Source: Streptomyces scopuliridis RB72 (GTDB lineage: Bacteria > Actinomycetota > Actinomycetes > Streptomycetales > Streptomycetaceae). From it: a stretch of DNA of 64,000 bases. The notes beneath the pieces were generated by a model. That model ran no database searches. It was not told the origin of the DNA and saw only the letters and a list, made by a program, of their open reading frames with translations. The stretch's first letter is position 1; each line of letters opens with the position of its first letter. This document shows positions 26,229 through 35,421 of this stretch, piece after piece. The position numbers and the translations under genes were made by a program. The stretch is from the NCBI RefSeq assembly GCF_000718095.1, contig NZ_JOEI01000019.1, forward strand, positions 186,001 to 250,000, read 5' to 3'.

Positions 26229-27461
26229 ATGCGTGAGATCGCGATCGTCGGGGCGGGGCAGGCCGGGCTCCAGCTCGCGCTCGGCCTGCTCGCGCGAGGC
26301 TATGACGTGACCGTGATCACGGCCCGTGACGCACGGCGGATCCGGGCGGGGCGGGTGATGTCGACCCAGGCCATGTTCGGGCCCGCGCTGCGGATCGAAC
26401 GTGAGGCCGGGCTGAACCTCTGGCAGCGGCAGGCACCGGTGGTCCGGGCCATCCGGGCGACCGTCACGGATGGCCCGGGCGCCGAAGCACTGGCGTTCAC
26501 CGGACCGCTGGACGAGCCACAGCAGTCCGTCGACCAACGGGTCAAGATGGCCGGCTGGCTGGAGTTGTTCGAGGCCAGGGGTGGCCGGGTCATCCATCGG
26601 GCGATCGATGCGACAGAGCTCGAACGGATCGCATCGGAAAGGGACTTGACGCTGGTCGCGGCGGGTCGGGGCGAGCTGGCGGAGATCTTCGCGCGCGACA
26701 GCCGGCGGCCCCGCTTCGGCCGGCCGCTGCGCACGCTCTCGTGCGTGTATCTGCACGGGGTGCGGACGCCCGGCAGCCCGGCGCGGACCGAGGTGCGCAT
26801 TCACGTCGTGCCGGGTGTGGGCGAGGTTTTCCTCCAGCCGGCTCTGACCACCAGCGGCCCATGCACCACCCTGTTGTGGGAAGCCGTGCCCGGCGGCCCG
26901 CTGGACTGCTGGCAGGACCGTCCATCACCGCAGGACCACCTCACCCGGTCCCTCGACCTGCTGCGCGCCTTCCTTCCGCAGGAGTACGAGCTCTGCGCCG
27001 CGGCCGAGCCGACCGACTCCAACGCCACTCTGTACGGAGCGGTCACTCCCGCGGTCCGGCACCCGGTCGCCCGCCTCTCCCCGGACACCCATGTGCTCGG
27101 CATGGCGGACGTCGTCGTCGTCAACGACCCGGTCACCGGACAAGGCGCCAACAACGCGGCACGCTGTGCGGACATCTACCTCGACGCGATCCTCGAACAG
27201 GGCGAGGGGCCCTTCGACCCGGCATGGATGCGGCGCACGTTCGACGTGTTCTGGGACCACGCCCGGCACACCACCGCCTTCACCAGCATGATGCTGGAAC
27301 CCCTGCCCGAGCACATGCTGCGAGTCCTGTCCGCGGCGGTCACCCACGAGGCGGTCGCCCGCCGGTTCGCGAACGTCTACGCCGACCCGTCCGACTTCGC
27401 GAACTGGCTCGCGGACCCGGCCGCGACCGACGCCTACCTCGCATCGGCCACCGGCAGCTGA
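26229..27461 (+). CDS. Styrene monooxygenase StyA-like FAD-dependent oxygenase
   Basis: A 410-residue flavoprotein. The Rossmann motif IAIVGAGQAGLQLALGLLARGYDVTVIT is at the N-terminus. The later GMADVVVVNDPVTGQGANNAARCADIYLDAIL matches the flavin-binding C-terminal part of StyA-type monooxygenases. These two-component enzymes epoxidise styrene or indole using FADH2 from a separate reductase (StyB). No reductase gene is adjacent. The start is ATG, MREIAIVGAG. The natural substrate is unknown. Confidence 0.82.
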   Translation: MREIAIVGAGQAGLQLALGLLARGYDVTVITARDARRIRAGRVMSTQAMFGPALRIEREAGLNLWQRQAPVVRAIRATVTDGPGAEALAFTGPLDEPQQSVDQRVKMAGWLELFEARGGRVIHRAIDATELERIASERDLTLVAAGRGELAEIFARDSRRPRFGRPLRTLSCVYLHGVRTPGSPARTEVRIHVVPGVGEVFLQPALTTSGPCTTLLWEAVPGGPLDCWQDRPSPQDHLTRSLDLLRAFLPQEYELCAAAEPTDSNATLYGAVTPAVRHPVARLSPDTHVLGMADVVVVNDPVTGQGANNAARCADIYLDAILEQGEGPFDPAWMRRTFDVFWDHARHTTAFTSMMLEPLPEHMLRVLSAAVTHEAVARRFANVYADPSDFANWLADPAATDAYLASATGS

Positions 27462-27591
27462 CCGCCACCGACAGCGGATGGTGCCTGATCGCCGTCGCCG
27501 CCTCCGGCATCATCAACGCCCTCGTCCGCATCGCTCACCCTTACCGCAGATCACGCTTACCGCAGACCATTGATTCACTCTGTGCTTAATT

Positions 27592-27603
27592 CAGCAACTG
27601 CTG
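27592..27603. promoter_or_regulatory. Palindrome upstream of the CmtR-like gene
   Basis: CAGCA-AC-TGCTG sits 13 bases before the regulator ATG, next to an AT-richer patch (TGATTCACTCTGTGCTTAATTC). It is a plausible operator for the ArsR-type protein. An 11-bp direct repeat, CTTACCGCAGA, also lies at 27540 and 27556. Confidence 0.4.
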
Positions 27604-27616
27604 TACCGTCATCTCC

Positions 27617-28024
27617 ATGGAGATGAGTCATACGAGCGGCCCCGCCGTCGCGGTGAACGCGGCCGCGCTGGCCCGGGTGGGCACGGCGCTGGCGGATGAG
27701 AACCGGCGTCGGCTGCTGCTGGCTCTGCTGGAAGCGCCGGCGTATCCGTCGGATCTGGCCGAGCGTCTGAGCATGACCCGCGGCAATGTTTCCAACCACC
27801 TGTCCTGCTTGCGAGGCTGCGGCCTGGTACGCACCGTGGCGGTGGGGCGCCGGGTGCGCTACGAACTGGCCGACCCCAAGCTCGCGCACGCGCTGGCAGA
27901 CCTGGCCGCGCTGGTGCTGCTGGTCGACCCCCAGGACACGTCCGAGCAGACGTGCGCGCCGGACGATTACTCCTGCGCGGCTGACGAGGCCCTCACCGAG
28001 GATCCGGAGATACGTCATGGCTGA
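27617..28024 (+). CDS. cmtR: CmtR-like ArsR-family metal sensor
   Basis: A 135-residue ArsR/SmtB repressor closely resembling mycobacterial CmtR. The recognition region TRGNVSNHLSCLRGCGLV carries the two Cys (LSCLRGC) that bind Cd2+/Pb2+ in CmtR. A third Cys lies in the C-terminal segment (EQTCAPDDYSC). Metal binding releases DNA. Its stop overlaps the ATPase start by eight bases, so the pair forms an autoregulated efflux operon. Confidence 0.85.
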   Translation: MEMSHTSGPAVAVNAAALARVGTALADENRRRLLLALLEAPAYPSDLAERLSMTRGNVSNHLSCLRGCGLVRTVAVGRRVRYELADPKLAHALADLAALVLLVDPQDTSEQTCAPDDYSCAADEALTEDPEIRHG

Positions 28025-30146
28025 AGCCTGCTGCGGAACCGACAGCCGCAGCCGCACCACGGCGCACACCACCGGCGCGCGCGACGAGAACGCCACCGGG
28101 ACCCCCGGCGCACCCGCCGCGGTGTGGCAGGTCGGGGAACTGCGGGCGGCCGCCCTCGCCGGCGTGCTGCTTCTGGTCTCTCTGTTCCTGTCCGGTGTCT
28201 GGGCCACAAGCCTGGAGCTGGCAGCCCTGGCTGTCGGCGCGGCCACTTTCGTGCCGGGTACGCTGCGCGCGCTGCTGCGTGGTCGGCTGGGCGTCGGACT
28301 GCTGATGACGATCGCCGCCGTCGGCGCGGTGGCGCTCGGCGAGTTCGGTGAGGCCGCCACGCTGGCGTTCCTGTTCTCGATCGCCGAGGGCCTGGAAGGC
28401 TACGCCGTGGCCCGTACCCAGCACGGGCTGCGCGCCCTGCTGGACCTGGTGCCGCCCACCGCGACCGTGCTGCGTGACGGTGCCGAGACCGAGGTTGCCC
28501 CCGCCGATCTGCGCGTCGGAGATGCCCTGCTGGTACGCCCCGGCGAGAAGATCGCCACCGACGGTGTGGTGGTGTCCGGGCGCAGCGCGTTGGACACCTC
28601 GGTGGTGACCGGCGAGTCGGTGCCGGTCGAAGTCGGGCCCGGCTCCGAGGTGTTCGCCGGCACCGTCAACGGCGCGGGCGTACTGGAGATCACGGTCACC
28701 GCCGGCGCCGAGGACAACTCCCTCGCCCGCCTGGTGCACATCGTGCACGAGGCGCAGGAACGCAAGGGCTCCAGCCAGCGCCTTGCCGAGAGGTTCGCCC
28801 GTCCGCTGGTACCCGGCGTCCTCGTGCTCGCCGCCCTCGTGGCCGCGCTGGGCAGCCTGTTCGGTGACCCCGGCGTGTGGCTCGAACGGGCCCTGGTGGT
28901 GCTGGTGGCCGCCGCACCGTGCGCTTTCGCACTGTCCGTGCCGGTCGCGGTCGTCGCCGCGATAGGCGCCGCCTCCAAGGCCGGCGTACTGATCAAGGGG
29001 GGCGCCGCCGTCGAGGCCCTGGGCAAGGTCAAGGTCGTCGCCATCGACAAGACCGGCACCCTCACCCGCAACGAACCCACCGTGATCGAGGTGACCGCCG
29101 CGCCGGGCGTCGCCCGAGGCCGGGTACTGGCCGTGGCCGCCGCGCTGGAGGCCCGCAGTGAGCACCCGCTCGCCTCAGCCGTCCTCGCCGCCGTCGGCAC
29201 CACAGCGGTGACGGCCGGGAGTGACGTGGAAGCGATCCCCGGCAACGGGCTGCGTGGCACGGTCAACGGGCGCAAGGCCCGGCTGGGCAAGCCCGGTTTC
29301 ATCGACTCGGGCGTTCTCGCGGGCGAGGCGACCCGACTCCAGGACGCCGGAGCCACCGTGGTCCTTGTCGAGCACGACAGCGAACTGCTCGGTGCCATCG
29401 CCGTACGCGACGAAGTCCGCCCCGAGGCAGCCGAAGCGGTCGCCATGCTCAAGCGTCAGGGCGTGGCGGTGGTCATGCTCACCGGCGACAACTCCCGCAC
29501 CGCCGCCGCGATAGCCGCCGCTGCCGGGATCACCGACGTCCGCGCCGAACTGCTCCCCCAGGACAAGGCACGGATCGTCAGCGAGTTGAAGGCCCTTGGC
29601 CCGGTGGCCATGGTCGGCGACGGCATCAACGACGCCCCCGCACTCGCCACGGCCGAAGCCGGTGTGGCCATGGGCGCCATGGGCAGCGATGTCGCCATCG
29701 AAGCCGCGGACATCGCGCTCATGGGCGAGGACCTGCGCCGCCTCCCGGACGCGATCGCCCACACCCGTGCCGCGCGCCTCATCTTCACGCAGAACCTTCT
29801 GATGTCCGGCGCCATCCTGGCCGCCCTGGTGCCACTGGCCGCCACCGGGGTCCTGGGCCTGGCCGCCGTGGTCGCCACCCACGAGCTGGCCGAGGTCCTG
29901 GTCATCGGCAACGGCATCCGCGCCGGACGCAAGAACCGCCTGCCGCGTCATGCCCCACTGCGCACCCCGCACCAGGCGACGGCCACCGCCCGTGTCCCCG
30001 CCCGTGTCCCCGCCCAAGTACCGGCGCCGGACAGCGGCGGGAAGGCACTGCTGCCCCTGAGTGTCAGTGTCGCCACGCCGTCGACCGCGGGCGGCTGCTG
30101 CGGTGATTCCTGCGATTCCCACCCTTGGGCGGTGGACAACTCGTGA
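28017..30146 (+). CDS. P1B-type metal-efflux ATPase (Cd/Zn/Pb type) with APC motif
   Basis: A 709-residue P-type ATPase without an N-terminal metal-binding domain. It has [22 protein letters not shown], the SEHPLASAV His-Pro locus and GDGINDAPA. The intramembrane motif is APC (VAAAPCAFALSVPVA) instead of CPC, with the following Ser-x-Pro as in Zn/Cd pumps. The two ends are Cys-rich: ACCGT at the start, and GGCCGDSCDSHPW near the stop after a Pro/Ala linker. It probably exports Cd2+, Zn2+ or Pb2+ under the CmtR-like sensor. Confidence 0.88.
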   Translation: MAEACCGTDSRSRTTAHTTGARDENATGTPGAPAAVWQVGELRAAALAGVLLLVSLFLSGVWATSLELAALAVGAATFVPGTLRALLRGRLGVGLLMTIAAVGAVALGEFGEAATLAFLFSIAEGLEGYAVARTQHGLRALLDLVPPTATVLRDGAETEVAPADLRVGDALLVRPGEKIATDGVVVSGRSALDTSVVTGESVPVEVGPGSEVFAGTVNGAGVLEITVTAGAEDNSLARLVHIVHEAQERKGSSQRLAERFARPLVPGVLVLAALVAALGSLFGDPGVWLERALVVLVAAAPCAFALSVPVAVVAAIGAASKAGVLIKGGAAVEALGKVKVVAIDKTGTLTRNEPTVIEVTAAPGVARGRVLAVAAALEARSEHPLASAVLAAVGTTAVTAGSDVEAIPGNGLRGTVNGRKARLGKPGFIDSGVLAGEATRLQDAGATVVLVEHDSELLGAIAVRDEVRPEAAEAVAMLKRQGVAVVMLTGDNSRTAAAIAAAAGITDVRAELLPQDKARIVSELKALGPVAMVGDGINDAPALATAEAGVAMGAMGSDVAIEAADIALMGEDLRRLPDAIAHTRAARLIFTQNLLMSGAILAALVPLAATGVLGLAAVVATHELAEVLVIGNGIRAGRKNRLPRHAPLRTPHQATATARVPARVPAQVPAPDSGGKALLPLSVSVATPSTAGGCCGDSCDSHPWAVDNS

Positions 30147-30204
30147 ACCGACGACGCCTATCATGGCCGTTGACGCGGAGGCGGTTGCGGAGAGGACACG
30201 GGGT

Positions 30205-30570
30205 ATGCGGTGGCTGGGGGATCTTGAGGCCGAGATCTTGGACTGCCTGTGGAAGTGGGGCAGACCCGCCACAGTCCGTGAAGTCGTCGACGACATCAAC
30301 ACACGTCGGCCGTCGGCTTATTCGACCGTGATGACCGTGGCCACCATCCTCTACAACAAGGGCTGGCTGACCCGGGAGAAGCAGGGCCGTGCCTGGCTCT
30401 ACACACCGGTGCGCAGCCGGGAGGCGTACTCGGCGGCTCTGATGGAAGACGCGCTGGGAGCCAGCGAGGACCGGCCGGCCGCTCTGGCGTACTTCGTCGA
30501 GCGGATGACCGACGAGGAAGTGGCCGCGTTGCGCGAGGCGCTCAGGACCGCCGACCGTACGGCCGAATGA
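30205..30570 (+). CDS. BlaI/MecI-family repressor
   Basis: A 121-residue winged-helix repressor (RWLGDLEAEILDCLWKWGRPATVREVVDDIN, then YSTVMTVATILYNKGWLTREKQGRAWLY). The ATG at 30205 has GGAGAGG nine bases upstream; an earlier ATG at 30163 has none. Its stop overlaps the M56 peptidase gene (ATGA). BlaI-type repressors are cut when their membrane peptidase partner is triggered, or respond otherwise to cell-wall stress. In Streptomyces many such pairs have no beta-lactamase nearby, as here. Confidence 0.9.
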   Translation: MRWLGDLEAEILDCLWKWGRPATVREVVDDINTRRPSAYSTVMTVATILYNKGWLTREKQGRAWLYTPVRSREAYSAALMEDALGASEDRPAALAYFVERMTDEEVAALREALRTADRTAE

Positions 30571-31472
30571 ACGCCGCTCCCGCGCTCCTGGGTTACGCGG
30601 CCGCCGTTGGCTGGGTCGCACCGCGTGTGATGCTGCGGAGCAGCTGGCCGCACCGCTCCCCCGCGCTCGCCGCGACTGTGTGGATCGCGTTCGCGGCCTC
30701 CTTCTCCCTGTGCGTCGCCCTTGCCGCGCTTCATCTCGCCACCCCTCAGGCGCACTTGCACGGCATCCTTTACTCGTGCCAGGTGGCGTTGGGGATCGGG
30801 CCCACCACCGGCGCGGGAGCGGTGGAGCGTGTCGGCATCGCCGCCTCGGCGGTCGTGGTGGCCGCCCACGTGGTGAGTTTCGCCTTCCACGCGTTGCGCG
30901 CACGCGGGGCGCGCAACGGTCACCGCAGGATCCTGGACAAGGTCGGCCGTCCGTCGGCGGGACTGCGTGCCACGGTGATCGACCACGGGGTACCGGCCGC
31001 CTACTGTCTCCCGGGCCGCCGTCCCAGGATCGTCCTCAGTACAGGGGCGGTTGAGCTGCTCTCCAGAGCGGAACTCGGCGCTGTGGTCGAACATGAGCGG
31101 GCGCATATCGCCTGCCGTCACCACCTGGTACTCGTCGCCGCCCAATCGTTCGCCACCGTCTTTCGCCGGCTGCCGTTGGCCCGGCACCTCCGTGAGCAGA
31201 TTCCGCTTCTGCTGGAGATGGCCGCCGACGACCGGGCTCTGCGCAGTTATCCGCACGGGGTGCTGGCCACAGCCATGGTCGAGATGGCGTCAGGAGGCGC
31301 GGCACCTCGCGGCACGTTGTCCGCCGGAGGCCCTACGGCGCTCGTCCGGCTCCGGCGGATCCTGGGGCCGGCGCGGTGTGCGCACCCAGCTCTCCGCGGG
31401 GTCATGGCCGCTACCGCCGTCATGACGCCCCTGCTCCCCCTGCTCCTCGCGTGCCCTCCCGGGCTGGGCTGA
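30567..31472 (+). CDS. M56-family membrane metallopeptidase
   Basis: A 301-residue protein with N-terminal membrane helices and a Zn protease motif HERAH (VVEHERAHIACRHHLVL) near residue 172, then two to three further helices including the C-terminal one. It is coupled by a four-base overlap to the BlaI-type repressor, the usual arrangement for BlaR/BlaI-like signalling. It lacks the extracellular penicillin-binding sensor domain of BlaR1, so the signal is unknown. Confidence 0.88.
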   Translation: MNAAPALLGYAAAVGWVAPRVMLRSSWPHRSPALAATVWIAFAASFSLCVALAALHLATPQAHLHGILYSCQVALGIGPTTGAGAVERVGIAASAVVVAAHVVSFAFHALRARGARNGHRRILDKVGRPSAGLRATVIDHGVPAAYCLPGRRPRIVLSTGAVELLSRAELGAVVEHERAHIACRHHLVLVAAQSFATVFRRLPLARHLREQIPLLLEMAADDRALRSYPHGVLATAMVEMASGGAAPRGTLSAGGPTALVRLRRILGPARCAHPALRGVMAATAVMTPLLPLLLACPPGLG

Positions 31473-31676
31473 CAGACCGAACACACTCAGCCGTCCGCCG
31501 GCTCCACCCGGGCCCGGCGGATCCGGCGGTGCCTCCGCCGCACCGGCGCGGTGCCCCAACCCGCGTACGTGGCAGCCTCCCGCCCCTTCGCACCCCTCAT
31601 CGGATGAACAGTTGGCCGTGCCCGCCCGTACCCCGTGGCACGCCCCGAACTCACCCCACGAAACGAGGGACGACCG

Positions 31677-32129
31677 GTGACGACCGCTCGTACACACCGC
31701 GCACACACCGCGGCCCTGCTCCTGCCTGCGCTCATCGTGGGCTGCTCAACAGCCCCTGCCGACACCCAGGGCGCCACCCGTCCCAGCACGCGCGCCGACA
31801 GCCCTCCCGCCGCCGCACCCGCGGACATTGAGAAGATCGCCTCCCTTACCGGCTGCGACGCCGATATACGGATGGAGGCCGATGAACTGCGCGAAGGGGT
31901 ATGCACCACCGCACAAGGCAGCTGGATCGTGACGACGTTCCCGGCCGAGAAGTTCCAACGGTCGTGGCTGGACGCCGCGAGCATGTACGGCGGCACCTAT
32001 CTCGTCGGCCCGAGATGGACCATCGGAGCCGAGCCGGAGCTCCTCAAGCGGCTCCGTGCGAAGGTCGGCGGTGACCTCCGGCAACTGCGCGGCATGAACT
32101 CGCCCGCGGCCTCAAGTCCCAGTGGCTGA
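31677..32129 (+). CDS. Small lipoprotein of unknown function
   Basis: A 150-residue predicted lipoprotein. The signal peptide ends in LIVGCS (Cys about residue 23), followed by a Thr/Ala/Pro-rich linker. The domain that follows contains two Cys (TGCDADI and EGVCTT), which may form a disulphide, and FPAEKFQRSWLDAASMYGGTYLVGPRW. GTG 31677 is preceded by GAGGGA. The family is not known to me. It follows the BlaI/M56 pair by about 200 bases. Confidence 0.7.
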   Translation: MTTARTHRAHTAALLLPALIVGCSTAPADTQGATRPSTRADSPPAAAPADIEKIASLTGCDADIRMEADELREGVCTTAQGSWIVTTFPAEKFQRSWLDAASMYGGTYLVGPRWTIGAEPELLKRLRAKVGGDLRQLRGMNSPAASSPSG

Positions 32130-32344
32130 AGGCAATCAGCCCGTGCGCGCATGTGGCCGGTGCGGCCCGTGGGCCATCGTCGGGCAGAGGCGCACGCCTC
32201 TGGGGCAACGTGAGGTCGCGCGCGTTTCAGGAGTGCTGGAGACGGCTGTTTTCCATGCTCCCGGCCTCTGTTCACACAGCGTTCGGTTTGTTGTCCCAGG
32301 CTCGGTGATCGCCCCCCTTGAGCTGTTGAACGAGAGGTTCCATC

Positions 32345-33847
32345 GTGAAGGACAGGAACAGCGAAGATCCTGAGTACGCGGCGCTCTCGCGGCGCCGGCT
32401 GGTCAAATTCGCGGGCGTCGGGGCGACGTTGGCGGCCGCGAGCCCGCTGGTGGGCGGTGGCCCCGCGTGGGCCGCCGACGCCGAGGACCGCGAGCGCGGG
32501 AAGTCCGACGACTCCCGCAACCGGGTGTGGCGGGCCGGCGATCACCATGTGCACTCGGAGTACAGTGGCGCGTTCGACACGTCGACGAACCCTCCGACGT
32601 TCCGTAAGGGTGCCGACGCCGTCTACCCGATCGTCACCAACGCGATCATGGCCAAGCACTTCGGCCTCAGCTGGGTGATGTGCACCGACCACGGCGGGCC
32701 GACGCACTCGAAGGTCAACCTGGAGCAGGCCTACCCCGACCTGCTGCGCTCGCGCGTACTCGTGCCCGGGGTCCTCCAGTTCTGGGGGATGGAGTTCGAC
32801 GCTCCGGCTCTGGACCACCACACGCTGATGATTCCTCACCACAGCGACGAGGCACAGCAGTTGTTCGAGCTGGAGAGCCGCTTCGCCAAATACGACGCGT
32901 TCCCCACCGACAGTGGCCGTGACACCGAGTCCAAGATGATCGAGTTCCTCAAGGCCGCGAAGGACATGAGGCGCAAGCCGCTGGTGATCGCCCACCACGC
33001 CTCACGCTCGGCGCCCGGTCTCGGTGTGTACGGGCAGGACACACCGCGGGAGTTCCGCAACGGCAACAACGCCGCACCGGAGATCTACGTCGGCTTCGAG
33101 GGCGCTCCCGGCCACCAGGCCGGCCCGCTCAACGACGGCGCGCGCGGCGGCTACGGCAACTACCCCACCCACGGCGGCTTCGACCAGATGACGGCGCGCG
33201 TCGGCGGACTCTGGGACGCGCTGCTCGGTGAGGGCCGGCGCTGGTGGATCACCGCGACATCGGACTCGCATGTGCACTGGACGCGCGGCGGTTCGGACTT
33301 CTGGCCGGGCGAGTACAGCAAGACGCATGTGCTGGCCAGGCAGGACTACGCCGACATCATGGACGGGCTCCGCAACGGCCGGATCTGGGTCGGGACCGGG
33401 GATCTGATCACCAGTCTCGATCTGACCGCGAGCAACCGCGGTAGCGACGCCGCCATGGGCGAGACTCTCACCGTAAGCCGCCGCAACCGTACCGACGTTG
33501 AGATCGAGATCAAGTTCCGGCCGCTGGAGGGCAAGAACGCCAACGGTGACCGTCCGGAGGTCCGGCGCGTCGACCTGATCGTGGGTCAGATCACCGGGCC
33601 GAGCGCCAGCCTCGACACAGACACCAACCCGACCACGAAGGTGGTGGCCCGGTTCGGCCCGAGCGACTGGCGCAAGCAGGGGAAGGAGTACGTCATCCGG
33701 CACACCCTGCGCAATGTGGAGAGCGACCTCTACGCGCGCGTGCGCGGCACGAGTACGGACGAGGCCGAACCGCTCGCGGACGGTCAGGAGAGCCCCTGGG
33801 ACGACCTGTGGTTCTACTCGAACCCCGTCTTCATCCAGGTCCGCTGA
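32345..33847 (+). CDS. Tat-exported PHP-domain metallohydrolase-like protein
   Basis: A 500-residue protein beginning at GTG behind GAGAGG. A Tat signal is visible (SRRRLVKFAGVGATLAAASPL) with cleavage likely near AWAAD. The mature part carries PHP-type metal motifs: GDHHVHSEYSG, CTDHGGPTH, MIPHH, IAHHAS and TATSDSHVHW, supplying His and Asp ligands for two or three metals. It may be an exported phosphoesterase, cofactor-loaded before export, as Tat use suggests. The substrate is unknown. No operon partner is evident. Confidence 0.8.
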   Translation: MKDRNSEDPEYAALSRRRLVKFAGVGATLAAASPLVGGGPAWAADAEDRERGKSDDSRNRVWRAGDHHVHSEYSGAFDTSTNPPTFRKGADAVYPIVTNAIMAKHFGLSWVMCTDHGGPTHSKVNLEQAYPDLLRSRVLVPGVLQFWGMEFDAPALDHHTLMIPHHSDEAQQLFELESRFAKYDAFPTDSGRDTESKMIEFLKAAKDMRRKPLVIAHHASRSAPGLGVYGQDTPREFRNGNNAAPEIYVGFEGAPGHQAGPLNDGARGGYGNYPTHGGFDQMTARVGGLWDALLGEGRRWWITATSDSHVHWTRGGSDFWPGEYSKTHVLARQDYADIMDGLRNGRIWVGTGDLITSLDLTASNRGSDAAMGETLTVSRRNRTDVEIEIKFRPLEGKNANGDRPEVRRVDLIVGQITGPSASLDTDTNPTTKVVARFGPSDWRKQGKEYVIRHTLRNVESDLYARVRGTSTDEAEPLADGQESPWDDLWFYSNPVFIQVR

Positions 33848-34058
33848 GGAGCGCGCGAGCGATCAGGCGCGTAACCGGATGACGGTGGCCGCGGCGGTAG
33901 TCGTTCCGGGGACGACGTAGCCACGGCCGTTTCCACCCGGCGGGTGGCCCGGCCCGCCGGTCGGAAATCTCCACGCCGAGGTCGGCGGAGAGGGCTTCGG
34001 CCGGCGGGACTTCCGCGACGTGCTGATCCGCGCCCGTATCCGGCTGTACCCGCAGTGG

Positions 34059-34220
34059 TCAGTCTGCTGCGCGGGGGACCTGGCTCGGTGTGACCCCGGC
34101 CTGGTGCGACCTGGCTTGGTGTGCGGCAACGGCCATGACGATGACGGAGGTCAGGAGGATACCGGCGCCGACGTAGAGCGGCGCGGTGTAGCCGAAGCCC
34201 GCGGTGATGGCCAGCCTCAC
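34059..34220 (-). pseudogene. C-terminal scrap of an MFS transporter
   Basis: The 442-base gap 33848-34289 has no intact gene. On the minus strand, LAITAGFGYTAPLYVGAGILLTSVIVMAV followed by a hydrophilic tail and stop resembles the last helix of a major facilitator transporter. The rest of the transporter is missing. Nothing else is recognised in the gap. Confidence 0.5.
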
Positions 34221-34289
34221 GGAACTGCGGAACTGCGGAACCGTTGCAGGCAGCCTGAGTCGGCAGCGGTCTTCCGGTTCAGCCGTCGC

Positions 34290-34856
34290 TCAGGTGCGAT
34301 GGGGGCGCCACTTCGGCCCGACTTCCCGCCATTCGCGGTCCCATTGCGACTCGCGGCGCCTGGCCAGGCGGACATGAACGAGTACGAAGCCGGCCGTGGC
34401 CAGGGCCGCCGTTCCCGTGGCGGCCAGGGTGCCGAAGGCCAGGGCACGCATCTGTAGTCCCCGGTGAGGGCTGTCCCGGATCCTGTCCGTGCCGTCCAGC
34501 CAGACGATGGTATGACGGCCGGCGGGAGTGTTGGGCATCACCCAGGCGAGTCCGCGGCGCCGGCTTCCGTCCGCGGTGCGCCACTCCACCGTAGCCCGCA
34601 CCTGGTCGGAGCGGCTCACTTCGTCCGCAGGCGCAGGCGCCGGCGCTTTCTGCGTGAGAACGGCGGAGACGCTGTACCAGTCCGCGGGGAGGCGGGGGCC
34701 CGATGCCGCCACGCTCATGCCTGTGGCCACACCGGCGAGGGGCGCACCGACCACCAGCAAGAGACCTGAGATGAGCACGGCCCATGCCTCGGCCCGGTCG
34801 GTACCGCGCTTGAGAGGGTTTCGGCGCCAGCGCCAGAACTTCCGGCTGGTCCTCAT
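34290..34856 (-). CDS. Rv1733c-family membrane protein
   Basis: A 188-residue protein with two transmembrane segments (AWAVLISGLLLVVGAPLAGVATG and ALAFGTLAATGTAALATAGFVLV) flanking an extracytoplasmic domain. The start MRTSRKFWRWRRNPLKRGTDRAEAW is typical of actinobacterial Rv1733c-like proteins. AAGGAG lies seven bases before the ATG. The family's function is unknown; the M. tuberculosis member belongs to the dormancy regulon, which need not hold here. Confidence 0.82.
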   Translation of the reverse strand: MRTSRKFWRWRRNPLKRGTDRAEAWAVLISGLLLVVGAPLAGVATGMSVAASGPRLPADWYSVSAVLTQKAPAPAPADEVSRSDQVRATVEWRTADGSRRRGLAWVMPNTPAGRHTIVWLDGTDRIRDSPHRGLQMRALAFGTLAATGTAALATAGFVLVHVRLARRRESQWDREWREVGPKWRPHRT

Positions 34857-34968
34857 GACCGGACTCCTTCTCGCGGAGACTGACGTGATGTGCCGCGCGT
34901 CGTGCGTACGTTCGGCGGCGGGGGCAGGCAGGCGGGCGGGCGGGCGAAGGGATGCTCTCGCGCAGGCG

Positions 34969-35421
34969 TCAGTGGGCGTGGGAGGGTGCTCCATCCTCGG
35001 ACGGTCGGATCTGTATGCCGGGACGGCGTCGGTGGACGGTGAGGTAGGAAAGCCCCTCGGCGTGTGCGGTGATACCGCGGACGCTTCCCCGTGGCAACCA
35101 GATCAGGGTGCCCCCGGCGAGGGGCTCGGTTCCTTCGGCGGTTCCGAGTACGCCGGTGCCGGCGACGACCAGGAGAAGGACATCCAATTCCGTTTCGGCA
35201 TGGGCCTCGACGCCTTGGTGGGACGGAAGGTGCACAAGGTTGGCGTCCAGTTGCCTTCCGCCTTCGGCGAGTTTCCACAGGGCGCCGGCCGGAGCGGGGA
35301 GGAGAGCGGCCAACTCTCGGACGTCACACAGCACGCTGGGGGTGGGCTCCGCGATTCGCTCGGCCAGGGGCGGCTCGTCTGCGTCCGCGTCGGATGCCGG
35401 CGTCACAGCGTCCCCTCTCAT
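34969..35421 (-). CDS. Cupin-fold protein
   Basis: A 150-residue single-domain cupin. The barrel is seen in NLVHLPSHQGVEAHAETELDVLLLVVAGTGVLGTAEGTEPLAGGTLIWLPRGSVRGITA. Few metal-ligand His are left, so it may bind without catalysis. It is divergent from the helix-turn-helix regulator at 35693. A shorter relative of its second half is decayed at 37392-37575. The function is unknown. Confidence 0.75.
   Translation of the reverse strand: MRGDAVTPASDADADEPPLAERIAEPTPSVLCDVRELAALLPAPAGALWKLAEGGRQLDANLVHLPSHQGVEAHAETELDVLLLVVAGTGVLGTAEGTEPLAGGTLIWLPRGSVRGITAHAEGLSYLTVHRRRPGIQIRPSEDGAPSHAH

Noticed and set aside
27540..27566. Direct repeat CTTACCGCAGA before the CmtR-like gene
   Set aside because: Only two copies, and a palindrome closer to the gene is the more likely operator.
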